This document shows, in pieces, positions 28,901 to 36,329 of a DNA stretch of 36,329 bases. How positions within the stretch are numbered: the stretch's first letter is position 1; the number at the start of each line of letters is the position of its first letter. A model generated the notes under the pieces. The model saw nothing but the letters and a program-made list of their open reading frames with translations, did not search any database and had not been told where the DNA came from. Source of the DNA: Cacconaster sp045599325. GTDB taxonomy: Bacteria > Bacteroidota > Bacteroidia > Bacteroidales > UBA932. The stretch is taken from the NCBI GenBank assembly GCA_045599325.1, contig JAZRVT010000048.1, positions 1 to 36,329 on the forward strand, given 5' to 3'. Made by a program: the position numbers and the translations under genes.

Positions 28901-31255
28901 ATGAAAAAGATACTACTTTTTGCAATAACTCTTTTTGTGTGCACCGCGGCCTTCGCCGAGGATGAACCTGCACCTATTGACGCCACTCCCCAGAAATCGC
29001 TGCCGGCAACAAGACCGAAGGTTGGCATAGTGCTTTCCGGAGGCGGTGCGAAGGGCATGGCCCACATCGGAGTCCTGAAGGCACTTGAAGAACTCGAAAT
29101 ACCTGTAGACTATATCGTGGGAACCAGTATCGGCTCCATCATCGGCGGTATCTACGCCCTCGGCTACACTGCTGCCCAGATGGACTCGCTTGTCCACTCC
29201 CAGGACTGGGAACTGCTTATGAAGGACAAGATCAACCGCAGGCAGCTCTCCTACGATGACAAGAAGACCAAGGAGAAATGCATAGTGACCATTCCTTTCC
29301 TCACTCCGAAGACCTTCGGAGACGAGATGCAGGAATACCGTCAGGAGGACCCCGATGAGATGGGCCCTTACCCTGCCACCTCCAAGAAGAAAGGCGTGCT
29401 CAACGAAATTCCTTTGGCCCTTGTCGAGGGTCAGAACCTCCACCAGCTTTTCACGAAGCTTTCAGTCGGATATCAGGACTCCATTGATTTCAATACCCTT
29501 CCGATTCCTTTCGCCTGCGTTGCGGTGGATGTGAACACAAAGGAAGAAGTGGTCTTCCACGGCGGTGACATAGTCAACGCCATCCGCTCCAGTATGTCGA
29601 TTCCGGCCTATTTCGTCCCTATCAAGGAAGGACGCAAGACTCTTGTCGACGGTGGAATGCTCAATAATTTCCCGGTTGACGTAGTCCGTGAGATGGGTGC
29701 TGACATAGTGATCGGAGTGGACCTCCATTACCACAAGAAACTGGTTCAGGACGATGTGGAGACTATCCCTGAGATGGTCAACAGTATGCTCAGCATTATG
29801 AATGGCGAGAAATACTATGCCGGCCGCAAGAATGCTGATATCCTGATATGCCCTGATACAAAGGACTTCGGGATTCTCGCTTTTGACGAGACGAGCATCA
29901 CGGCTCTTGAAGACAGAGGCTACATCGCCGCCCAGGAGGAAATGAAGTCACTCAAGGATCTGTCTGACCTGATGAAGCACTATCCGAAAAAGAGTTCGCT
30001 CAACGCCCCGAAGGCAATCAACCTGGAGCAGGACTCCGTCTTCATCTCCCAGGTCTCAATCACCGGTGCAAATCCTAAGGAGATGTCCTGGCTGCTTGAC
30101 AAGACTGACATCAAGCCTGGAGAGTATCTGGATGGCAGCGAGCTTGACAAGTCAATAGAGATGTTCTATAATACAAGGGCTTTCAAGAAGGTGACATATT
30201 CAGTTGCGGGCAAGGACAATGACTACAACCTGAAAGTGAAGTTCACCCCTGAACGCCTGCACCAGTTCGGCATCGGATTCAGGTTCGATTCCGAGGAGAA
30301 GGCGGCGATCCTGGCATCCTTCTCCTTCAACCGCCACAAGATTTTCGGAAACAAGTTCGACGTCGACCTGGAGCTTGCGCAGAACTCGTCGGCAATCCTC
30401 AAGTACGGATATACTTTCAAGAACCTGCTGCAGTTCAATGCCAGCGCCACCTTCCGCAATATCCTGGCTGACCTTTATGACTATGGTGTACGCACATCGT
30501 CCGCGAAAGTCAACTATTTCCGCGGGGACGTCAACTTCGAGGTCAAGAAATACCTCAATACCGACATCAGGGTCGGCGCCTGCTTCGACAACTACAAGTT
30601 CGTCTCATCACTGGAGTTCTTCGACGATTATGTCTATGAGGGGCTGCCGGAGGTCAAGGGCTATTCTGCAAATGTCTATGCCCGCTATGATTTCGACAAC
30701 TTCACCGATCCGTACTTCCCGCGCCGCGGTCTGAGGATGGAGATAATGGGCTCCTGGTATCCTGACCTCTATCACGATGACGTGGACAGAAATGTCTACG
30801 GCCTCAATTTGAACTGGCAGCTCGTCATTCCTTTCGGAGACCGCTTCGCAGCCATCCCGCAGCTTTACAACAGGTGGATGCTCGGGAACCTGAGCGAAAG
30901 CGTATACAAGAATTATTTCGGAGGCTATATGAAGGGACGCTATCTTGACACCCAGCTCCCATTTGTCGGAACAAACCATTGCAACACGGCCTACGACTGT
31001 GTCGACATCGCAAGGCTCGACCTGAGGCTCAATCACTACAAGAACCACTACATCACACTGATGGCCAACTATATGCTGGACTTCCAGCAGCTTGACGAAC
31101 TCTTCAGCAATGATGAATTCGCTGCCAGAAGGCAGAGTTTCGGAGCTGCCCTCAGCTACTCCGTGGATACCTTCATCGGCCCTGTCCAGCTGATCGGCCA
31201 CTGGTCAAACCTCAGCAAGTTCGGAATGTACTTCCAACTGGGTTACAACTTCTAA
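28901..31255 (+). CDS. Patatin-like phospholipase with POTRA and outer-membrane barrel (1)
   Basis: A 784-residue secreted protein of the type in which a patatin lipase is joined to an outer-membrane barrel (PlpD/BamA-like). In order: signal peptide (1-19), patatin domain (about 38-330) with oxyanion loop GGGAKG (47-52), nucleophile S76 in GTSIG and D250 in DGGMLNNFP; a POTRA-like domain (about 378-445, around FISQVSITGANPKEMSWLL) and a surface-antigen barrel up to the end, closing with an aromatic C-terminal strand GMYFQLGYNF. It likely acts on phospholipids at the outer membrane; the substrate side is not known. It lies seven bases before its paralogue. Compared with the second copy it has a longer N-terminal linker and a ~20-residue insert after QEYRQEDPDEMGP. 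Confidence 0.92.
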   Translation: MKKILLFAITLFVCTAAFAEDEPAPIDATPQKSLPATRPKVGIVLSGGGAKGMAHIGVLKALEELEIPVDYIVGTSIGSIIGGIYALGYTAAQMDSLVHSQDWELLMKDKINRRQLSYDDKKTKEKCIVTIPFLTPKTFGDEMQEYRQEDPDEMGPYPATSKKKGVLNEIPLALVEGQNLHQLFTKLSVGYQDSIDFNTLPIPFACVAVDVNTKEEVVFHGGDIVNAIRSSMSIPAYFVPIKEGRKTLVDGGMLNNFPVDVVREMGADIVIGVDLHYHKKLVQDDVETIPEMVNSMLSIMNGEKYYAGRKNADILICPDTKDFGILAFDETSITALEDRGYIAAQEEMKSLKDLSDLMKHYPKKSSLNAPKAINLEQDSVFISQVSITGANPKEMSWLLDKTDIKPGEYLDGSELDKSIEMFYNTRAFKKVTYSVAGKDNDYNLKVKFTPERLHQFGIGFRFDSEEKAAILASFSFNRHKIFGNKFDVDLELAQNSSAILKYGYTFKNLLQFNASATFRNILADLYDYGVRTSSAKVNYFRGDVNFEVKKYLNTDIRVGACFDNYKFVSSLEFFDDYVYEGLPEVKGYSANVYARYDFDNFTDPYFPRRGLRMEIMGSWYPDLYHDDVDRNVYGLNLNWQLVIPFGDRFAAIPQLYNRWMLGNLSESVYKNYFGGYMKGRYLDTQLPFVGTNHCNTAYDCVDIARLDLRLNHYKNHYITLMANYMLDFQQLDELFSNDEFAARRQSFGAALSYSVDTFIGPVQLIGHWSNLSKFGMYFQLGYNF

Positions 31256-31262
31256 CAGTTAG

Positions 31263-33518
31263 ATGAAGCGCTATGCCGCCATACTCCTCGCACTTCTCAT
31301 CTGCCTTCCTTCTTTCGCCCAGAGGCCGAAGGTGGGGGTTGTGCTGTGCGGCGGCGGAGCCAAGGGCGCGGCTCACGTGGGCGTCCTGAAAGTCCTTGAA
31401 GAGAACGGCATTCCGATAGACTGCATAGTTGGCACCAGTATCGGTGCCATTGTCGGCGGACTGTACTCAATAGGTTATTCAGCTGACGAACTCGACTCGC
31501 TCTTCATCTCCCAGAACTGGGATGTGGTGATGAGCGACAGGGTGGAGCGCCGCAACACCTCATTCGACCGCAAGCGGTTTGACGAGCGCTATCAGATCGG
31601 CATCCCTTTCGGAAAGGGCGATTACTCGCGTCTCTCCAAGCATGAGCGCCGGGAGGAGCCGTCTCTGCTGAGCAACATACCTATGGCGCTGGTATCGGGC
31701 CAGAACATTTACAACCTCTTCACAAAGCTGTCAGTCGGCTATCAGGATTCGCTGGATTTCAACAAGATGCCGATTCCTTTCGCCTGCGTGGCCGTCGATC
31801 TGGTGAAGAAAGAGGAGGTCGTGTTCCACAGCGGCAGCTTTGTCGATGCCATCAGGGCTTCTATGGCGATACCGGGCTACTTCGCTCCTGTGATGCTGGG
31901 TGACAAGGTGCTGATTGACGGAGGCGCGCTCAATAACTATCCTGTCGACGTGGCGCGGGAAATGGGGGCTGACATAATCATCGGCGTCAAACTTGGCGAG
32001 TATGAGCAGCCGGAGCCTGTGATAGAGAATATAGGCGATGTCCTCAACGGTCTGGTGGATCTCTATATGCAGACCAAGTTTCCTGAAGCCATAGCACACA
32101 CCGACATTCTGATCGCCCCTTCCGTCAAAGGGTTCAATACTCTGAGTTTCGACCCCGGGAGCCTGCGCACCCTAATAGACAACGGCAGGGCGGCGGCACT
32201 TGAGAAACAGGAAGAGATTGCTGCACTCAAGGCAATGCTTGAAGAGAAAGACAACAGTTTCGTGGGCCCGCAGCCAGCACCTATGTCCTATGCAAAGGCT
32301 GTCAGGATGGACCGCGACACCATCACCCTGAGGGCAGTGTCCTTCAACGGTCTTTCGGAGAAAGAGATGAGGGTGCTCCTCTCGAAAAGCTGCTTTGTGG
32401 CCGGTGCCCGCCTGACGGGCGGGATGATAGAGGAAGAGATAGCCCGTCTCTACAATACCTCCGCCTTCGAGTCTGTGACCTACTCCTTGAGCGGCAGCAG
32501 CAACCCATATGACCTGGAACTCAACTTCGTCCCCGGCAGAAAGTCGCTCGTGGGCCTTGGATTCAATTTCGACAGCGAGGAGATTGCAGCGGTCCAATTG
32601 AATGTGGGGTTCAATGAAAGAGCACTTTATGGCCACAAGTTTACTATTTCCTCAAAGCTGTCATATAACATGCAGGCGGGCATCCGCTACTCATATGCTT
32701 TCAAGTCGCTGGCCCAGTACAACTTCTCGTACGGGTACCGCTCAAGCGACCTGAACATATTCGACAAGGGGCTGAGAAGCAACCTCTCCTTCGGCTCTCA
32801 TACTCTGAAGACCGATTTCTCCACAAGGCTGAAGCAGTGGAATGTGGATCTTGGAACCCGGCTGGACTTCTATGATTACAGCTCACTGCTCACGGATGCG
32901 GAGACACTGCCGATCTATGATACCGACCTCGACAGGAAAACATTCTGGAGTGTGTTCGGCACCATTGAGGCTGACCGCCGTGACCAGCAGTTCTTCCCTT
33001 TGAGAGGGTATGAACTCTCCGCGGGATATTCCTACTACTTCAACCGCATCCTGAATCCCGAGACTTACAATTTCGGAGTTGCGCAGATCCATTTCAGCGG
33101 CGTCATCCCGGCCGGCCGACACCTCTCCTTCATCGCGACGGTGGACAACCGCACCCTGCTGGGCGGCAATATCCCGATGGTCTACGCAAACACAATGGGC
33201 GGCTATCAGGCAGGCCGTTACCTTGAGCACCAGCTGCCGTTCATCGGCTTCACCTACACCCACGTCTTCAAGAACATCCTGACCATTGCCAACCTCGATG
33301 CCCGTTACCGTTTCCTTGAGAACCACTATGTCTTCGCCTCAGCTGCCCTTTCGCAGGACAGCGAGGGATTGAGCGACCTTCTCTCCGGCAGGCCTGTCTA
33401 CGGCGCGCGGCTCGGCTATGCCTACAACTCTGCCATCGGCCCTGTGGCGGTCAACCTCTTCTGGTCCGACTACACCGGCAGGGTGGGGGCCTATGTCAGC
33501 CTTGGATACAATTTCTGA
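31263..33518 (+). CDS. Patatin-like phospholipase with POTRA and outer-membrane barrel (2)
   Basis: A 751-residue paralogue of the gene just before it, with the same domain order: signal peptide (1-19), patatin domain with GGGAKG (30-35), nucleophile S59 in GTSIG and D219 in DGGALNNYP, a POTRA-like part (about residues 355-420) and a surface-antigen barrel ending VGAYVSLGYNF. The catalytic dyad is intact in both copies. The sequences match best in the patatin domain (for example SVGYQDSLDFNKMPIPFACV versus SVGYQDSIDFNTLPIPFACV), while the barrel halves have diverged strongly. The close tandem order suggests duplication followed by specialisation of the barrel. The next gene, recX, starts four bases after the stop. 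Confidence 0.92.
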   Translation: MKRYAAILLALLICLPSFAQRPKVGVVLCGGGAKGAAHVGVLKVLEENGIPIDCIVGTSIGAIVGGLYSIGYSADELDSLFISQNWDVVMSDRVERRNTSFDRKRFDERYQIGIPFGKGDYSRLSKHERREEPSLLSNIPMALVSGQNIYNLFTKLSVGYQDSLDFNKMPIPFACVAVDLVKKEEVVFHSGSFVDAIRASMAIPGYFAPVMLGDKVLIDGGALNNYPVDVAREMGADIIIGVKLGEYEQPEPVIENIGDVLNGLVDLYMQTKFPEAIAHTDILIAPSVKGFNTLSFDPGSLRTLIDNGRAAALEKQEEIAALKAMLEEKDNSFVGPQPAPMSYAKAVRMDRDTITLRAVSFNGLSEKEMRVLLSKSCFVAGARLTGGMIEEEIARLYNTSAFESVTYSLSGSSNPYDLELNFVPGRKSLVGLGFNFDSEEIAAVQLNVGFNERALYGHKFTISSKLSYNMQAGIRYSYAFKSLAQYNFSYGYRSSDLNIFDKGLRSNLSFGSHTLKTDFSTRLKQWNVDLGTRLDFYDYSSLLTDAETLPIYDTDLDRKTFWSVFGTIEADRRDQQFFPLRGYELSAGYSYYFNRILNPETYNFGVAQIHFSGVIPAGRHLSFIATVDNRTLLGGNIPMVYANTMGGYQAGRYLEHQLPFIGFTYTHVFKNILTIANLDARYRFLENHYVFASAALSQDSEGLSDLLSGRPVYGARLGYAYNSAIGPVAVNLFWSDYTGRVGAYVSLGYNF

Positions 33519-33521
33519 CCT

Positions 33522-33986
33522 ATGGAGAAAGAGAAACTGCTTCTTAAGATGATGCGCATCTGCTCCCTGAAAGAGTGCTGCCGGAGCGGGATTGCGGCAA
33601 AACTCACCGAATGTCCTCCCGAAATGGCGGATGAGATACTGGACAGGCTGTGTGAAGAGGGATATATCGACGAGAAACGCTATGCACGCGCCTTCGCGAG
33701 GGACAAAAGTTCCCTCGAAGGTTGGGGAATTCTGAAAATCAAGTTATCTTTGCAGAGAAAGGGAATTGCTCCTGAGACCATTGCCGCCGCTCTGCAGGAA
33801 GTTGACAGCCAGGCTGCTGAAGGCAGGCTGGAGGCTCTGCTCCGGGCGAAGGCCAGAAGTCTTGAAAAGGAGACCGACCCTGCGAAGAAGCAGGCCAAAG
33901 TATTCCGTTACGCCCTCGGCCGCGGGTATGGCTATGACGAAATAAAGAAGATTTATGATATCATCCGAAGAGATCAGAGAGATTAA
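33522..33986 (+). CDS. recX: RecX-type regulatory protein
   Basis: A small helical protein (154 residues) that in other bacteria modulates RecA filaments. Visible family features are three-helix repeats with CEEGYIDEKRYARAFARDK, WGILKIKLSLQRKGI and FRYALGRGYGYDEIKKI. In Bacteroidota recX is often placed apart from recA; here it is in the transcript divergent from recA, 5.8 kb away. Its last 32 bases overlap the start of prfB in another frame, so the two are probably translationally coupled. Confidence 0.9.
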   Translation: MEKEKLLLKMMRICSLKECCRSGIAAKLTECPPEMADEILDRLCEEGYIDEKRYARAFARDKSSLEGWGILKIKLSLQRKGIAPETIAAALQEVDSQAAEGRLEALLRAKARSLEKETDPAKKQAKVFRYALGRGYGYDEIKKIYDIIRRDQRD

Positions 33987-35029
33987 ACAGCGCGTTGGGA
34001 CGTTGGGGAGGTGTCTTTGACATCGCTGCAAAGCGACAGGACCTCTCTGAAAAACAATCAAAGACAACAGCACCGGACTTCTGGGACGACCCGAAAGCCG
34101 CGGAGGCCTTTATGAAAGGAGTCTCCGCGGTCAAGTACTGGGTTGACGGCTATGACGCTCTGGAAAGCGCAGTGGCTGACCTCGACACACTCCTCGAATT
34201 CGGCGAGGATGCCGCTGATGACATAGATGCGGCATATCTGCTCCTCAAGGAAAATGTGGAGGCGCTCGAGCTCCGCAACATGCTCGGAGCCGAGGGTGAC
34301 AGCCTGGGCGCAGTGCTTACCATCAACTCCGGCGCCGGAGGCACCGAAGCCAACGACTGGTCGGCGATGCTGATGAGAATGTATCTCCGCTGGGGGGAGC
34401 GCAACGGCTACAAGCTGACTACCACAGAACTTCTCGAAGGCGACGAGGCAGGCATCAAGTCCTGCACCATCGAGGTGGAGGGCGACTACGCCTACGGCTA
34501 TCTCAAGGCCGAGAACGGTGTCCACCGTCTTGTGAGGATATCCCCGTTCAATGCCCAAGGCAAGCGCCAGACCACATTCTCCTCAGTGTTTGTCTATCCG
34601 CTGGTGGATGATACCATCAACATAGAGATCAGCCCTTCTGACCTCGAGTGGGACACCTACCGTTCCTCAGGCGCGGGCGGACAGAATGTCAACAAGGTTG
34701 AGACCGGAGTGCGTGTGCGCCATATCCCTACAGGCATTGTGGTTGAAAACACAGAGACCCGCTCTCAGCTGGACAACCGACAGAACGCTCTCAGGATCCT
34801 CAAGTCCCGCCTGTACGATATGGAACTGAAGAAGCGCCAGGAGAAGCAGGCCGAGCTCGAGGGACAGAAGAAGAAGATTGAGTGGGGTTCACAGATCCGG
34901 AGCTACGTGCTCCATCCGTACAAGATGGTCAAGGATCTCCGTACTGGTTATGAAACCTCTGATACGCAGGGGGTTCTCGACGGGGATCTCAATGCTTTCA
35001 TGAAAGAATATTTAATGAACAATAACTAA
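33955..35029 (+). CDS. prfB: Peptide chain release factor 2 (programmed +1 frameshift)
   Basis: RF2 releases peptides at UGA and UAA codons. The first frame starts with ATG at 33955 and reads 21 codons, ending GRCL before an in-frame TGA (34018-34020). The rest is in the +1 frame from GAC at 34019. The slippery site CTT-TGA-C and the purine-rich GGGGAGG three bases before CTT match the classic autoregulatory RF2 frameshift site. The full protein has about 357 residues, with the codon-reading SPF tripeptide (196-198) and the catalytic GGQ (241-243 in SSGAGGQNVNK). A start at ATG 33995 would lose the conserved N-terminus. The gene overlaps recX by 32 bases. Confidence 0.95.
34008..34021 (+). 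promoter_or_regulatory. prfB frameshift signal (SD-like element plus CTT-TGA-C)
   Basis: GGGGAGG ends three bases before CTT TGA C. As in E. coli, low RF2 should let the ribosome shift +1 at CTT, while high RF2 ends translation at the TGA. Confidence 0.9.
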
Positions 35030-35034
35030 TCACT

Positions 35035-36329
35035 ATGGAATTCAAGTACGCTCCAATGTTTCAGCTCGGTGAGGACAAGACCGAGTATTACAAGATTCCC
35101 GGCTCAGAACAGTATGTCTCGACCGGTGACTTTGAGGGCAAGCCTATGCTCAAGGTGGCTCCGGAGGCTCTGACAATTATGGCCAACACCGCTTTCCGTG
35201 ATGTCTCCTTCATGCTGCGTCCGGCCCACAACGCACAGGTTGCGAAGGTCCTCAGTGACCCTGAGGCTTCCGAGAACGATAAATATGTCGCTCTTACAAT
35301 GCTCCGCAATGCCGAAGTGGCCTGCAAGGGAAAGCTCCCGTTCTGCCAGGATACCGGAACAGCCATCATCCACGGCGAGAAGGGCCAGCAGGTCTGGACA
35401 GGCTTCTGCGATGAGGAGGCTCTTTCCAAAGGCGTCTACAAGACATATACCGAAGAGAATCTCCGCTACAGTCAGAATGCACCTCTCAATATGTATGATG
35501 AGGTCAACACCAAGTGCAATCTCCCTGCACAGATCGACATAGAGGCGACCGAAGGTATGGAATACCGCTTCCTCTGCGTCACCAAGGGCGGTGGCAGCGC
35601 TAACAAGAGCTACCTGTACCAGGAGACGAAGGCACGCATCCAGAACCCGGGGACACTTGTACCTTTCCTCGTCAGCAAGATGAAGACCCTCGGAACTGCA
35701 GCCTGCCCTCCTTACCACATCGCATTCTGCATCGGAGGCACCTCCGCAGAGCGCAACCTTCTGACAGTCAAGCTGGCATCCTGCCACTACTATGATGAAC
35801 TCCCTACCACGGGCGACGAGACAGGCCGCGCATTCCGCGACATTGAACTCGAGAAACAGGTCCTTGAGGAGGCTCATAAGATCGGCCTCGGCGCACAGTT
35901 CGGCGGCAAGTATATGGCACACGATGTCCGCATCGTCCGTCTTCCGCGCCACGGTGCGAGCTGCCCTATCGGCCTCGGCGTAAGCTGCTCTGCAGACCGC
36001 AACATCAAGTGCAAGATCAACAGTGACGGCGTCTGGATCGAGAAACTCGACGACAACCCTTCACAGTGGATCCCTGAGGAGCTCCGCAATGCGGGCGAAG
36101 GCGACGCTGTCAAGATCAACCTTGACCAGCCTATGAGCGAAGCCTGCAAGATCCTGACGAAGGATCCTATCGGAACCCGTCACAGCCCCAACGGCACCAT
36201 CATCGTCGGCCGCGACATCGCCCACGCGAAGATCAAGGCACGTCTGGATGCAGGCGAGGGAATGCCTCAGTACCTCAAGGAACACCCTATCTACTACGCT
36301 GGTCCTGCAAAGACCCCTGCCGGAATGCC
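35035..36329 (+). CDS. Class I fumarate hydratase (3' end outside the window)
   Basis: An iron-sulfur fumarase of the FumA/FumB type, interconverting fumarate and malate in the cytoplasm. Visible are 431 complete codons from MEFKYAPMFQLGEDK on. Family marks are KLPFCQDTGTA, with the first cluster Cys, VTKGGGSANKSYLYQ, AFCIGGTSAERNL and the later HGASCPIGLGVSCSADRN. The C-terminal part (swivel domain) starts near GTIIVGRDIAHAKIKARLD and is cut by the window end. It follows prfB by five bases and is the last visible gene of the rlmN operon. Confidence 0.95.
   Translation, partial: MEFKYAPMFQLGEDKTEYYKIPGSEQYVSTGDFEGKPMLKVAPEALTIMANTAFRDVSFMLRPAHNAQVAKVLSDPEASENDKYVALTMLRNAEVACKGKLPFCQDTGTAIIHGEKGQQVWTGFCDEEALSKGVYKTYTEENLRYSQNAPLNMYDEVNTKCNLPAQIDIEATEGMEYRFLCVTKGGGSANKSYLYQETKARIQNPGTLVPFLVSKMKTLGTAACPPYHIAFCIGGTSAERNLLTVKLASCHYYDELPTTGDETGRAFRDIELEKQVLEEAHKIGLGAQFGGKYMAHDVRIVRLPRHGASCPIGLGVSCSADRNIKCKINSDGVWIEKLDDNPSQWIPEELRNAGEGDAVKINLDQPMSEACKILTKDPIGTRHSPNGTIIVGRDIAHAKIKARLDAGEGMPQYLKEHPIYYAGPAKTPAGM

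Noticed and set aside
27951..28973. 340-codon open frame on the minus strand across rlmN
   Set aside because: Antisense to the radical SAM motifs of rlmN, and it crosses into the patatin gene.
1..36329. CRISPR array, integrase, transposase or complete insertion sequence
   Set aside because: No regularly spaced repeat array of more than two direct units at constant period and no recombinase motifs were seen on either strand.

Overview
The window looks like part of a chromosome from a gut-type Bacteroidota bacterium, most likely order Bacteroidales. The evidence is: promoters with the phylum's TAnnTTTG -7 element upstream of most transcription units, almost no Shine-Dalgarno sequences, the form of the 5S rRNA, outer-membrane barrels and lipoproteins of Bacteroidales type, and housekeeping genes (recA, trpS, metG, dnaG, rlmN, recX, prfB, class I fumarase) of that lineage. 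Genus cannot be assigned from the sequence alone.

Layout. (1) 1-635: the 3' end of an rRNA operon (5S rRNA and terminator), then about 480 bases without a gene that hold four copies of a CAAAATATnTGGTTGGAA-type repeat (three direct, one inverted) and a run of GC-rich hairpins. (2) 654-6468: a periplasmic GH3 glycosidase, a convergent EFR1-type flavodoxin/ferredoxin, a stand-alone TrpB2, then a run of neutral zinc metallopeptidase, YeaQ/GlsB small membrane protein and glutamate formimidoyltransferase. (3) 6465-12465: an outer-membrane barrel protein, a tight operon of Old Yellow Enzyme, two short-chain dehydrogenases and an NhaC antiporter, meeting head-on with a two-gene unit of a nicotinamidase lipoprotein and an orphan PTS EIIC permease. 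(4) 13223-16520: a GH20 hexosaminidase with a C-terminal discoidin-like domain and a thioredoxin-like lipoprotein, closed by a strong terminator. (5) 16557-18735: a more A+T-rich accessory patch with a decayed BRO-family gene, a small lipocalin-like lipoprotein and an orphan CdiA-tRNase/BECR-like gene set between a perfect 19-bp inverted repeat and a stem-loop, followed by a 22-base direct repeat. (6) 18736-19989: a membrane-anchored LytTR regulator divergent from a small MotA/TolQ/ExbB-like protein, with a LytTR-type operator candidate between them. (7) 20052-24910: tRNA-Asn (minus), tRNA-Leu, an HU-like protein, dnaG and metG. (8) 24933-36329: recA-trpS-barrel protein on the minus strand, divergent from rlmN - two tandem patatin/OMP85-like phospholipases - recX - prfB (programmed +1 frameshift) - class I fumarase (cut by the window end).

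How the genes work together. Most of the window is core information processing: replication priming, recombination and its RecX modulator, aminoacylation, rRNA/tRNA methylation and peptide release. Interleaved are envelope functions: glycan hydrolases, barrels, lipoproteins and patatin barrels. The spots most worth a second look are the LytTR/MotA-like pair with its paired repeats, the secreted nicotinamidase joined to an orphan EIIC, the redox operon with NhaC, the BECR-like gene between hairpins, and the SD-dependent-looking prfB frameshift site in a phylum that hardly uses SD sequences.
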